The notes beneath the pieces are model-generated. The model worked only from the letters and a program-made list of their open reading frames with translations, ran no database searches and was not told the DNA's origin. The position numbers and the translations under genes were made by a program. From NCBI GenBank assembly GCA_951230915.1, contig OX579637.1:5208001-5272000 (forward strand): a stretch of DNA of 64,000 nucleotides. Direction: 5' to 3'. Source of the DNA: Antitrichia curtipendula (lineage: Eukaryota > Streptophyta > Bryopsida > Hypnales > Leucodontaceae). How positions within the stretch are numbered: position 1 is the stretch's first letter; each line of letters opens with the position of its first letter. Below, piece by piece: positions 36,850 through 49,523 of the stretch.

Positions 36850-39800
36850 TTATTATATGAATGAAATATTAAAAGAATTTGCTTTCCCTGTACTCTGGGG
36901 ATCCAAATTCAAATGACATAGAATTTGTTGGCCATTTGACGAGTTCAAAAAAATGTACAAGTTGTAAATAATTTCCACATGTAGAATCCATGTGGAGATT
37001 CCATTCTTTCCGCAATATGCTAGTTTCATTACACAAATGAGATACTAAAAGAAGACCCCATCCCCTGTACTTTGGGGATCCAAATTCAAATGTCATGGAA
37101 TTTGTTGGCCATTTCACAAGTTCAAAAAACTGTACAAGTTGTAAATAATCCCCACATGAAGAATCCATGTGGGGATTCCATTCTTGTCGCAATATGCTAG
37201 TTTAATTACACAAATGAGATACTAAAAGAATCCCCCATCCCCTGTACTTTGGGGATCCAAATTCAAATGTCATAGAATTTGTTGGCCATTTGACGAGTTC
37301 AAAAAACTGAACAAGTTGTAAATAATTTCCACATGTAGAATCCATGTGGAGATTCCATACTTTCCGCAATATGCTAGTTTTATTATGTGAATGAAATATT
37401 AAAAGAATTCGCCATGCCCTGTACTCTGGGGATCCAAATTCAAATGTCATGGAATTTGTTGGCCATTTGACAAGTTCAAAACAATGTACAAGTTGTAAAT
37501 AATCCCCACATGTAGAATCCATGTGGAGATTCCATTCATGCCGCAATATGCTAGTTTTATTATATGAATGAAATATTAAAAGAATTCGCCATGCCCTTTA
37601 CTGTGGAGATCTAAATTCAAACGTCATAGAATTTATTGGCCATTTGACGAGTTCAAAAAACTGTACAGGTTGTAAATAATTTCCACATGTAGAATCCATG
37701 TGGGGATTCCATTCTTGCCGCAATATGCTAGTTTTATTATGTGAATGAAATATTAAAAGAATTCGCCATGTCCTGTACTCTGGAGATCCTAATTCAAATG
37801 CCATAGAATTTGTTGGCCATTTGACGAGTTCAAAAAACTGCACAAGTTGTGAATAATCCCCACATGTAGAATCCATGTGGGGAACCATTCTTGCCGCAAT
37901 ATGCTAGTTTTATTATGTGAATGAAATATTAAAAGAATTCGCCATGCCTTGTACTTTGGGGATCCAAATTCAAATGTCATAGAATTTGTTGGCCATTTGA
38001 CGAGTTCAAAAAATTGTACAGGTTGTAAATAATCCCCACATGTAGAATCCATGTGGGGATTCCATTCTTGCCGCAATTTGCTAGTTTTATTATGTGAATG
38101 AAATATTAAAAGAATTCGCCATGCCCTGTACTCTAGAGACCCAAATTCAAATGTCATACAATTTGTTGGCCATTTGACGAGTTCAAAAAACTGTAGAAGT
38201 TGTGAATAATCCCCACATGTAGAATCCATGTGGGGATCCATTCTTGCCGCAATATGCTAGTTTTATTATGTGAATGAAATATTAAAAGAATCCGCCATGC
38301 CCTGTACTTTAAGGATCCAAATTCAAATGTCATAGAATTTGTTGGCCATTTGACGAGTTCAAAAAAATGTATAAGTTGTAAATAATCCCCACATGTAGAG
38401 TCTTTGTGGGGATTCCATTCTTGCCGCAATATGCTAGTTTTATTATATGAATGAAATATTAAAAGAATTCGCTTTCCCTGTACTCTGGGGATCCAAATTC
38501 AAATGACATAGAATTTGTTGGCCATTTGACGAGTTCAAAAAAATGTACAAGTTGTAAATAATTTCCACATGTAGAATCCATGTGGAGATTCCATTCTTTC
38601 CGCAATATGCTAGTTTCATTACACAAATGAGATACTAAAAGAAGACCCCATCCCCTGTACTTTGGGGATCCAAATTCAAATGTCATGGAATTTGTTGGCC
38701 ATTTCACAAGTTCAAAAAACTGTACAAGTTGTAAATAATTCCCACATGAAGAATCCATGTGGGGATTCCATTCTTGTCGCAATATGCTAGTTTAATTACA
38801 CAAATGAGATACTAAAAGAATCCCCCATCCCCTGTACTTTGGGGATCCAAATTCAAATGTCATAGAATTTGTTGGCCATTTGACGAGTTCAAAAAACTGA
38901 ACAAGTTGTAAATAATTTCCACATGTAGAATCCATGTGGAGATTCCATACTTTCCGCAATATGCTAGTTTTATTATGTGAATGAAATATTAAAAGAATTC
39001 GCCATGCCCTGTACTCTGGGGATCCAAATTCAAATGTCATGGAATTTGTTGGCCATTTGACAAGTTCAAAACAATGTACAAGTTGTAAATAATCCCCACA
39101 TGTAGAATCCATGTGGAGATTCCATTCATGCCGCAATATGCTAGTTTTATTATATGAATGAAATATTAAAAGAATTCGCCATGCCCTTTACTGTGGAGAT
39201 CTAAATTCAAACGTCATAGAATTTATTGGCCATTTGACGAGTTCAAAAAACTGTACAGGTTGTAAATAATCCCCACATGTAGAATCCATGTGGGGATTCC
39301 ATTCTTTCCGCAATATGCTAGTTTTATTATGTGAATGAAATATTAAAGGAATTCGCCATGTCCTGTACTCTGGAGATCCTAATTCAAATGCCATAGAATT
39401 TGTTGGCCATTTGACGAGTTCAAAAAACTGTACAAGTTGTGAATAATCCCCACATGTAGAATCCATGTGGGGAACCATTCTTGCCGCAATATGCTAGTTT
39501 TATTATGTGAATGAAATATTAAAAGAATTCGCCATGCCTTGTACTTTGGGGATCCAAATTCAAATGTCATAGAATTTGTTGGCCATTTGACGAGTTCAAA
39601 AAATTGTACAGGTTGTAAATAATCCCCACATGTAGAATCCATGTGGGGATTCCATTCTTGCCGCAATATGCTAGTTTTATTATGTGAATGAAATATTAAA
39701 AGAATTCGCCATGCCCTGTACTCTAGAGACCCAAATTCAAATGTCATACAATTTGTTGGCCATTTGACGAGTTCAAAAAGTTGTAGAAGTTGTGAATAAT

Positions 39801-40195
39801 CCCCACATGTAGAATCCATGTGGGGATCCATTCTTGCCGCAATATGCTAGTTTTATTATGTGAATGAAATATTAAAAGAATCCGCCATGCCCTGTACTTT
39901 AAGGATCCAAATTCAAATGTCATAGAATTTGTTGGCCATTTGACGAGTTCAAAAAAATGTATAAGTTGTAAATAATCCCCACATGTAGAGTCTTTGTGGG
40001 GATTCCATTCTTGCCGCAATATGCTAGTTTTATTATATGAATGAAATATTAAAAGAATTCGCTTTCCCTGTACTCTGGGGATCCAAATTCAAATGACATA
40101 GAATTTGTTGGCCATTTGACGAGTTCAAAAAAATGTACAAGTTGTAAATAATTTCCACATGTAGAATCCATGTGGAGATTCCATTCTTTCCGCAA
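36850..40195. repeat. 1,590-bp (9-monomer) tandem duplication, first of two with this period
   Basis: Copy 1 covers about 36,850-38,439 and copy 2 about 38,440-40,029; the match continues to about 40,195. Shared rare features include a cttgtcgc junction, a gattccatac variant, ttcaaaacaatg, cctttactgtgg with caaacgtc, a gatcctaattc monomer with caaatgcc, a 1-bp-short ggggaaccatt and tctttgtgggg. The internal order (D, B, A, C, C-like and so on) is unrelated to the 1,591-bp HOR of the centre, so the equal length means only nine monomers. Confidence 0.9.
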
Positions 40196-42199
40196 TAAGC
40201 TAGTTTAATTACACAAATGAGATACTAAAAGAAGACCCCATCCCCTGTACTTTGGGGTTCCAAATTCAAATGTCATGGAATTTGTTGGCCATTTCACAAG
40301 TTCAAAAAATTGTAAAAGTTGTAAATAATCCCCACATGAAGAATCCATGTGGGGATTCCATTCTTGCCGCAATATGCTAGTTTAATTACACAAATGAGAT
40401 ACTAAAAGAATCCCCCATCCCCTGTACTCTGGGGATCCAAATTCAAATGTCATAGAATTTGTTGGCCATTTGACGAGTTCAAAAAAATGTACAAGTTGTA
40501 AACAATCCCCACATGTAGAATCCATGTGGGGATTCCATTCTTGCCGCAATATGCTAATTTTATTATGTGAATGAAATATTAAAAGAATTCGCCATGCCTT
40601 GTACTTTAGGGATTCAAATTCAAATGTCATGGAATTTGTTGGCCATTTCACAAGTTCAAAAAACTGTACAAGTTGTAAATAATCCTCACATGAAGAATCC
40701 ATGTGGGGATTCCATTCTTGCCGCAATATGCTAATTTAATTACACAAATGAGATACTAAAAGAATCCCCCATCCCCTGTACTTTGGGGATCCAAATTCAA
40801 ATGTCATAGAATTTGTTGGCCATTTGACGAGTTCAAAAAACTGAACAAGTTGTAAATAATTTCCACATGTAGAATCCATGTGGAGATTCCATTCTTTCCG
40901 CAATATGCTAGTTTTATTATATGAATGAAATATTAAAAGAATTCGCTTTCCCTGTACTCTGGGGATCCAAATTCAAATGACATAGAATTTGATGGCCATT
41001 TGACGAGTTCAAAAAAATGTACAAGTTGTAAATAACTTCCACATGTAGAATCCATGTGGAGATTCCATTCTTTCCGCAATCTGCTGGTTTCATTACACAA
41101 ATGAGATACTAAAAGAAGACCCCATCCCCTGTACTTTGGGGATCCAAATTCAAATGTCATGGAATTTGTTGGCCATTTCACAAGTTCAAAAAACTGTACA
41201 AGTTGTAAACAATCCCCACATGTTGAATCCATGTGGGGATTCCATTCTTGCCGCAATATGCTAATTTTATTATGTGAATGAAATATTAAAAGAATTCGCC
41301 ATGCCTTGTACTTTAGGGATCCAAATTCAAATGTCATGGAATTTGTTGGCCATTTGACGAGTTCAAAAAAATGTACAAGTTGTAAATAATTCCCACATGT
41401 AGAGTCCATGTGGGGATTCCATTCTTGCCGCAATATGCTAGTTTTATTATATGAATGAAATATTAAAAGAATTTGCTTTCCCTGTACTCTGGGGATCCAA
41501 ATTCAAATGACATAGAATTTGTTGGCCATTTGACGAGTTCAAAAAAATGTACAAGTTGTAAATAATTTCCACATGTAGAATCCATGTGGAGATTCCATTC
41601 TTTCCGCAATATGCTAGTTTCATTACACAAATGAGATACTAAAAGAATCCCCCATCCCCTGTACTTTGGGGATCCAAATTCAAATGTCATGGAATTTGTT
41701 GGCCATTTGACAAATTCAAAACAATGTACAAGTTGTAAATAATCCCCACATGTAGAATCCATGTGGAGATTCCATTCATGCCGCAATATGCTAGTTTTAT
41801 TATGTGAATGAAATATTAAAAGAATTCGCCATGCCCTGTACTCTGGAGATCTAAATTCAAACGTCATAGAATTTATTGGCCATTTGACGAGTTCAAAAAA
41901 CTGTAGAAGTTGTGAATAATCCCCACATGTAGAATCCATGTGGGGATCCATTCTTGCCGCAATATGCTAGTTTTATTATGTGAATGAAATATTAAAAGAA
42001 TTCGCCATGCCCTGTACTTTAAGGATCCAAATTCAAATGTCATAGAATTTGTTGGCCATTTGACGAGTTCAAAAAAATGTATAAGTTGTAAATAATCCCC
42101 ACATGTAGAATCCATGTGGGGATTCCATTCTTGCCGCAATATGCTAGTTTTATTATATGAATGAAATATTAAAAGAATTCGCTTTCCCTGTACTCTGGG
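40196..42199. repeat. Irregular satellite block
   Basis: About eleven monomers of mixed type: A with ggggttcc, A, E, A with gctaattta, D, B with ctgctggtttc, E, D, B-headed, and C-like monomers with caaacgtc or tactttaagg. No F monomer, no HOR and no non-satellite sequence was seen. Confidence 0.85.
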
Positions 42200-42839
42200 G
42201 ATCCAAATTCAAATGTCATAGAATTTATTGGCCATTTGACGAGTTCAAAAAACTGAACAACTTGTAAATAATTTCCACATGTAGAATCCATGTGGAGATT
42301 CCATTCTTTCCGCAATATGCTAGTTTTATTATGTGAATGAAATATTAAAAGAATTCGCCATGCCCTGTACTCTGGGGATCTAAATTCAAATGTCATAGAA
42401 TTTGTTGGCCATTTGACAAGTTCAAAAAAATGTACAAGTTGTAAACAATCCCCACATGTAGAATCCATGTGGGGATTCCATTCTTGCCGCAATATGCTAG
42501 TTTTATTATATGAATGAAATATTAAAAGAATTCGCTTTCCCTGTACTCTGGGGATCCAAATTCAAATGACATAGAATTTGTTGGCCATTTGACGAGTTCA
42601 AAAAAATGTACAAGTTGTAAATAATTTCCACATGTAGAATCCATGTGGAGATTCCATTCTTTCCGCAATAAGCTAGTTTAATTACACAAATGAGATACTA
42701 AGAGAATCCCCCAACCCCTGTACTTTGGGGTTCCAAATTCAAATGTCATGGAATTTGTTGGCCATTTGACAAATTCAAAAAAATGTACAAGTTGTAAACA
42801 ATCCCCACATGTTGAATCTATGTCGAGATTCCATTCTCG

Positions 42840-43016
42840 CCGCAATATGCTAAGTATTTGACGGGAATGAAAGATTAAAGGGATTCGGCATGGCGTGTAC
42901 TTTAAGGATCCAAATTCAAATGTCATAGAATTTGTTTGCCAATTGACGAGTTCAAAAAAATGTACAAGTTGTAAACAATCCCCACATGTAGAATCCATGT
43001 GGGGATTCCATTCTTG
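42840..43016. repeat. F-type monomer, copy 5
   Basis: Head with ctaagtatttgacggg; left member of the 1,061-bp duplication. The preceding A monomer has the private agagaatcccccaac and ggggttcc. Confidence 0.9.
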
Positions 43017-43900
43017 CCGAAATATGCTAATTTTATTATGTGAATGAAATATTAAAAGAATTCGCCATGCCTTGTAGTTTAGGGATCCAAATTCAAATGT
43101 CATGGAATTTGTTGGCCATTTGACGAGTTCAAAAAAATGTACAAGTTGTAAATAATCCCCACATGAAGAATCCATGTGGGAATTCCATTCTTGCCGCAAT
43201 ATGCTAGTTTTATTATGTGAATGAAATATTAAAAGAATTCGCCATGCCCTGTACTCTGGAGATCTAAATTCAAATGTCATAGAATTTATTGGCCATTTGA
43301 CGAGTTCAAAAAACTGAACAACTTGTAAATAATTTCCACATGTAGAATCCATGTGGAGATTCCATTCTTTCCGCAATATGCTAGTTTTATTATGTGAATG
43401 AAATATTAAAAGAATTCGCCATGCCCTGTACTCTGGGGATCTAAATTCAAATGTCATAGAATTTGTTGGCCATTTGACAAGTTCAAAAAAATGTACAAGT
43501 TGTAAACAATCCCCCCATGTAGAATCCATGTGGGGATTCCATTCTTGCCGCAATATGCTAGTTTTATTATATGAATGAAATATTAAAAGAATTCGCTTTC
43601 CCTGTACTCTGGGGATCCAAATTCAAATGACATAGAATTTGTTGGCCATTTGACGAGTTCAAAAAAATGTACAAGTTGTAAATAATTTCCACATGTAGAA
43701 TCCATGTGGAGATTCCATTCTTTCCGCAATAAGCTAGTTTAATTACACAAATGAGATACTAAGAGAATCCCCCAACCCCTGTACTTTGGGGTTCCAAATT
43801 CAAATGTCATGGAATTTGTTGGCCATTTGACAAATTCAAAAAAATGTACAAGTTGTAAACAATCCCCACATGTTGAATCTATGTCGAGATTCCATTCTCG

Positions 43901-44077
43901 CCGCAATATGCTAAGTATTTGACGGGAATGAAAGATTAAAGGGATTCGGCATGGCGTGTACTTTAAGGATCCAAATTCAAATGTCATAGAATTTGTTTGC
44001 CAATTGACGAGTTCAAAAAAATGTACAAGTTGTAAACAATCCCCACATGTAGAATCCATGTGGGGATTCCATTCTTG
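43901..44077. repeat. F-type monomer, copy 6
   Basis: Right member of the 1,061-bp duplication and also the 35,170-bp partner of copy 2. The following E monomer has ctaactttatt, a private change. Confidence 0.9.
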
Positions 44078-47000
44078 CCGAAATATGCTAACTTTATTAT
44101 GTGAATGAAATATTAAAAGAATTCGCCATGCCTTGTACTTTAGGGATCCAAATTCAAATGTCATGGAATTTGTTGGCCATTTGACGAGTTCAAAAAAATG
44201 TACAAGTTGTAAATAATTCCCACATGTAGAGTCCATGTGGGGATTCCATTCTTGCCGCCATATGCTAGTTTTATTATATGAATGAAATTTTAAAAGAATT
44301 TGCTTTCCCTGTACTCTGGGGATCCAAATTCAAATGACATAGAATTTGTTGGCCATTTGACGAGTTCAAAAAAATGTACAAGTTGTAAATAATTTCCACA
44401 TGTAGAATCCATGTGGAGATTCCATTCTTTCCGCAATATGCTAGTTTTATTATGTGAATGAAATATTAAAAGAATTCGCCATGCCCTAAACTCTGGGGAT
44501 CTAAATTCAAATGTCATAGAATTTGTTGGCCATTTGACAAGTTCAAAAAAATGTACAAGTTGTAAACAATCCCCACATGTTGAATCTATGTCGAGATTCC
44601 ATTCTTGCCGCAATATGCTAATTTTATTATGTGAATGAAATATTAAAAGGATTCGCCATGCCTTGTACTTTAGGGATCCAAATTCAAATGTCATGGAATT
44701 TTTTGGCCATTTGACGAGTTCAAAAAAATGTACAAGTTGTAAATAATTCCCACATGTAGAATCCATGTGGGGATTCCATTCTTGCCGCAATATGCTAGTT
44801 TTATTATATGAATGAAATATTAAAAGAATTTGCTTTCCCTGTACTCTGGGGATCCAAATTCAAATGACATAGAATTTGTTGGCCATTTGACGAGTTCAAA
44901 AAAATGTACAAGTTGTAAATAATTTCCACATGTAGAATCCATGTGGAGATTCCATTCTTTCCGCAATCTGCTAGTTTCATTACACAAATGAGATACTAAA
45001 AGAACCCCATCCCCTGTACTTTGGGGATCCAAATTCAAATGTCATGGAATTTGTTGGCCATTTCACAAGTTCAAAAAACTGTACAAGTTTTAAATAATCC
45101 CCACATGAAGAATCCATGTGGGGATTCCATTCTTGCCGCAATATGCTAGTTTAATTACACAAATGAGATACTAAAAGAATCCCCCATCCCCTGTACTTTG
45201 GGGATCCAAATTCAAATGTCATAGAATTTGTTGGCCATTTGACGAGTTCAAAAAACTGAACAAGTTGTAAATAATTTCCACATGTAGAATCCATGTGGAG
45301 ATTCTATTTTTTCCGCAATATGCTAGTTTTATTATGTGAATGAAATATTAAAAGAATTCGCCATGCCCTGTACTCTGGAGATCTAAATTCAAATGTCATA
45401 GAATTTATTGGCCATTTGACGAGTTCAAAAAACTGAACAAGTTGTAAATAATTTCCACATGTAGAATCCATGTGGAGATTCCATTCTTTCCGCAATATGC
45501 TAGTTTTATTATGTGAATGAAATATTAAAAGAATCCGCCATGCCCTGTACTCTGGGGATCTAAATTCAAATGTCATAGAATTTGTTGGCCATTTGACAAG
45601 TTCAAAAAAATGTACAAGTTGTAAACAATCCCCACATGTTGAATCTATGTCGAGATTCCATTCTTGCCGCAATATGCTAATTTTATTATGTGAATGAAAT
45701 ATTAAAAGAATTCGCCATGCCTTGTACTTTAGGGATCCAAATTCAAATGTCATGGAATTTGTTGGCCATTTGACGAGTTCAAAAAAATATACAAGTTGTA
45801 AATAATTCCCACATGTAGAGTCCATGTGGGGATTCCATTCTTGCCGCAATATGCTAGTTTTATTATATGAATGAAATATTAAAAGAATTCGCTTTCCCTG
45901 TACTTTGGGGATCCAAATTCAAATGTCATGGAATTTGTTGGCCATTTCACAAGTTCAAAAAACTGTAAAAGTTGTAAATAATCCCCACATGAAGAATCCA
46001 TGTGGGGATTCCATTCTTGCCGCAATATGCTAGATTAATTACACAAATGAGATACTAAAAGAATCCCCCATCCCCTGTACTTTGGGGATCCAAATTCAAA
46101 TGTCATGGAATTTGTTGGCCATTTCACAATTTCAAAAAACTGTACAAGTTGTAAATAATCCCCACATGAAGAATCCATGTGGGGATTCCATTCTTGTCGC
46201 AATATGCTAGTTTAATTACACAAATGAGATACTAAAAGAATTCCCCATCCCCTGTACTTTGGGGATCCGAATTCAAATGTCATAGAATTTGTTGGCCATT
46301 TGACGAGTTCAAAAAACTGAACAAGTTGTAAATAATTTCCACATGTAGAATCCATGTGGAGATTCCATACTTTCCGCAATATGCTAGTTTTATTATGTGA
46401 ATGAAATATTAAAAGAATTCGCCATGCCCTGTACTCTGGGGATCCAAATTCAAATGTCATGGAATTTGTTGGCCATTTGACAAGTTCAAAACAATGTACA
46501 AGTTGTAAATAATCCCCACATGTAGAATCCATGTGGAGATTCCATTCATGCCGCAATATGCTAGTTTTATTATGTGAATGAAATATTAAAAGAATTCGCG
46601 ATGCCCTATACTCTGCAGATCTAAATTCAAACGTCATAGAATTTGTTGGCCATTTGACGAGTTCAAAAAAATGTACAGGTTGTAAATAATCCCCACATGT
46701 AGAATCCATGTGGGGATTCCATTCTTGCCGCAATATGCTAGTTTTATTATGTGAATGAAATATTAAAAGAATTCGCCATGCCCTGTACTCTGGAGATCCA
46801 AATTCAAATGTCATACAATTTGTTGGCCATTTGACGAGTTCAAAAAACTGTAGAAGTTGTGAATAATCCCCACATGTAGAATCCATGTGGGGATCCATTC
46901 TTGCCGCAATATGCTAGTTTTATTATGTGAATGAAATATTAAAAGAATCCGCCATGCCCTGTACTTTAAGGATCCAAATTCAAATGTCATAGAATTTGTT

Positions 47001-47433
47001 GGCCATTTGACGAGTTCAAAAAAATGTATAAGTTGTAAATAATCCCCACATGTAGAATCCATGTGGGGATTCCATTCTTGCCGCAATATGCTAGTTTTAT
47101 TATATGAATGAAATATTAAAAGAATTCGCTTTCCCTGTACTCTGGGGATCCAAATTCAAATGACATAGAATTTGTTGGCCATTTGACGAGTTCAAAAAAA
47201 TGTACAAGTTGTAAATAATTTCCACATGTAGAATCCATGTGGAGATTCCATTCTTTCCGCAATAAGCTAGTTTAATTACACAAATGAGATACTAAAAGAA
47301 TCCCCCATCCCCTGTACTTTGGGGTTCCAAATTCAAATGTCATGGAATTTGTTGGCCATTTGACAAATTCAAAAAAATGTACAAGTTGTAAACAATCCCC
47401 ACATGTTGAATCTATGTCGAGATTCCATTCTCG

Positions 47434-47610
47434 CCGCAATATGCTAATTATTTGACGGGAATGAATGATTAAAGGGATTCGGCATGGCGTGTACTTTAAG
47501 GATCCAAATTCAAATGTCATGGAATTTGTTGGCCATTTGACGAGTTCAAAAAAATGTACAAGTTGTAAATAATTCCCACATGTAGAGTCCATGTGGGGAT
47601 TCCATTCTTG
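47434..47610. repeat. F/E hybrid monomer, copy 7
   Basis: The head is F (atgaatgatt, ggcatggcgtg, tactttaagg) but the tail is E (gtcatggaattt, aattcccacatg, tagagtccatgtgggg). The E monomer that follows F everywhere else is missing. This is most simply explained as loss of 177 bp by exchange between F and the next E. Confidence 0.88.
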
Positions 47611-49523
47611 CCGCAATATGCTAGTTTTATTATATGAATGAAATATTAAAAGAATTTGCTTTCCCTGTACTCTGGGGATCCAAATTCAAATGACATAGAA
47701 TTTGTTGGCCATTTGACGAGTTCAAAAAAATGTACAAGTTGTAAATAATTTCCACATGTAGAATCCATGTGGAGATTCCATTCTTTCCGCAATATGCTAG
47801 TTTCATTACACAAATGAGATACTAAAAGAAGACCCCATCCCCTGTACTTTGGGGATCCAAATTCAAATGTCATGGAATTTGTTGGCCATTTCACAAGTTC
47901 AAAAAACTGTACAAGTTGTAAACAATCCCCACATGTTGAATCTATGTCGAGATTCCATTCGTGCCGCAATATGCTAGTTTTATTATGTGAATGAAATATT
48001 AAAAGAATTCGCCATGCCCTGTACTCTGGAGAATTAAATTCAAATGTCATAGAATTTATTGGCCATTTGACGAGTTCAAAAAAATGTACAAGTTGTAAAT
48101 AATTCCCACATGTAGAGTCCATGTGGGGATTCCATTCTTGGCGCAATATGCTAGTTTTATTATGTGAATGAAATATTAAAAGAATTCGCCATGCCCTGTA
48201 CTCTGGAGAATTAAATTCAAATGTCATGGAATTTGTTGGCCATTTCACAAGTTCAAAAAACTGTACAAGTTGTAAATAATCCCCACATGAAGAATCCATG
48301 TGGGGATTCCATTCTTGCCGCAATATGCTAGTTTAATTACACAAATGAGATACTAAAAGAATCCCCCATCATCTGTACTTTGGGGATCCAAATTCAAATG
48401 TCATAGAATTTGTTGGCCATTTGACGAGTTCAAAAAACTGAACAAGTTGTAAATAATTTCCACATGTAGAATCCATGTGGAGATTCCATTCTTTCCGCAA
48501 TATGCTAGTTTTATTATGTGAATGAAATATTAAAAGAATTCGCCATGCCCTGTACTCTGGGGATCTAAATTCAAATGTCATAGAATTTGTTGGCCATTTG
48601 ACAAGTTCAAAAAAATGTACAAGTTGTAAACAATCCCCACATGTTGAATCTATGTCGAGATTACATTCTTGCCGCAATATGCTAATTTTATTATGTGAAT
48701 GAAATACTAAAAAAATTCGCCATGCCTTGTACTTTAGGGATCCAAATTCAAATGTCATGGAATTTGTTGGCCATTTGACGAGTTCAAAAAAATGTACAAG
48801 TTGTAAATAATTCCCACATGTAGAGTCCATGTGGGGATTCCATTCTTGCCGCAATATGCTAGTTTTATTATATGAATGAAATATTAAAAGAATTCGCTTT
48901 CCCTGTACTCTGGAGAACCAAATTCAAATGACATAGAATTTGTTGGCCATTTGACGAGTTCAAAAAAATGTACAAGTTGTAAATAATTTCCACATGTAGA
49001 ATCCATGTGGAGATTCCATTCTTTCCGCAATATGCTAGTTTCATTACACAAATGAGATACTAAAAGAAGACCCCATCCCCTGTACTTTGGGGATCCAAAT
49101 TCAAATGTCATGGAATTTGTTGGCCATTTCACAAGTTCAAAAAAGTGTAAAAGTTGTAAATAATCCCCACATGAAGAATCCATGTGAGGATTCCATTCTT
49201 GCCGCAATATGCTAGTTTAATTACACAAATGAGATACTAAAGGAATCCCCCATCCCCTGTACTTTGGGGATCCAAATTCAAATGTCATAGAATTTGTTGG
49301 CCATTTCACAAGTTCAAAAAACTGAACAAGTTGTAAATAATTTCCACATGTAGAATCCATGTGGGGATTCCATTCTTTCCGCAATATGCTAGTTTTATTA
49401 TGTGAATGAAATATTAAAAGAATTCGCCATGCCCTGTACTCTGGAGATCTAAATTCAAATGTCATAGAATTTGTTGGCCATTTGACAAGTTCAAAAAAAT
49501 GTACAAGTTGTAAATAATCCCCA
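47611..49523. repeat. Satellite block returning to pentamer order
   Basis: D, B, two C monomers with ggagaattaaattc (a private change repeated 177 bp apart, near 48,029 and 48,206), then A, C, E, D, B, A, C. The A-C-E-D-B order from about 48,317 to 49,201 is the same pentamer as in the 16-34 kb domain. Pentamer organisation is therefore not confined to that domain. Confidence 0.85.

Larger units (their letters stand above)
42200..44215. repeat. 1,061-bp (6-monomer) tandem duplication containing two F cassettes
   Basis: Two copies, about 42,200-43,150 and 43,261-44,215, at an offset of exactly 1,061 bp. Private markers occur in both: aacaacttgtaa (42,259 and 43,320), tactaagagaatcccccaac, gctaagtatttgacggg, and cttgccgaaatatg. 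The copies stop matching after about 44,215, where a different tail begins. Confidence 0.9.
43720..47610. repeat. Block paralogous to 8.55-12.6 kb
   Basis: The F monomers at 43,901 and 47,434 lie exactly 35,170 bp from those at 8,731 and 12,264. Between them, rare markers (a B monomer shortened by 2 bp, tagattaatt, ccgaattc, gcgatgccctatac, atgaatgatt) match at 34,816 or 34,993. The difference is one or two monomers gained or lost. The second F monomer here is an F/E fusion. Confidence 0.88.
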
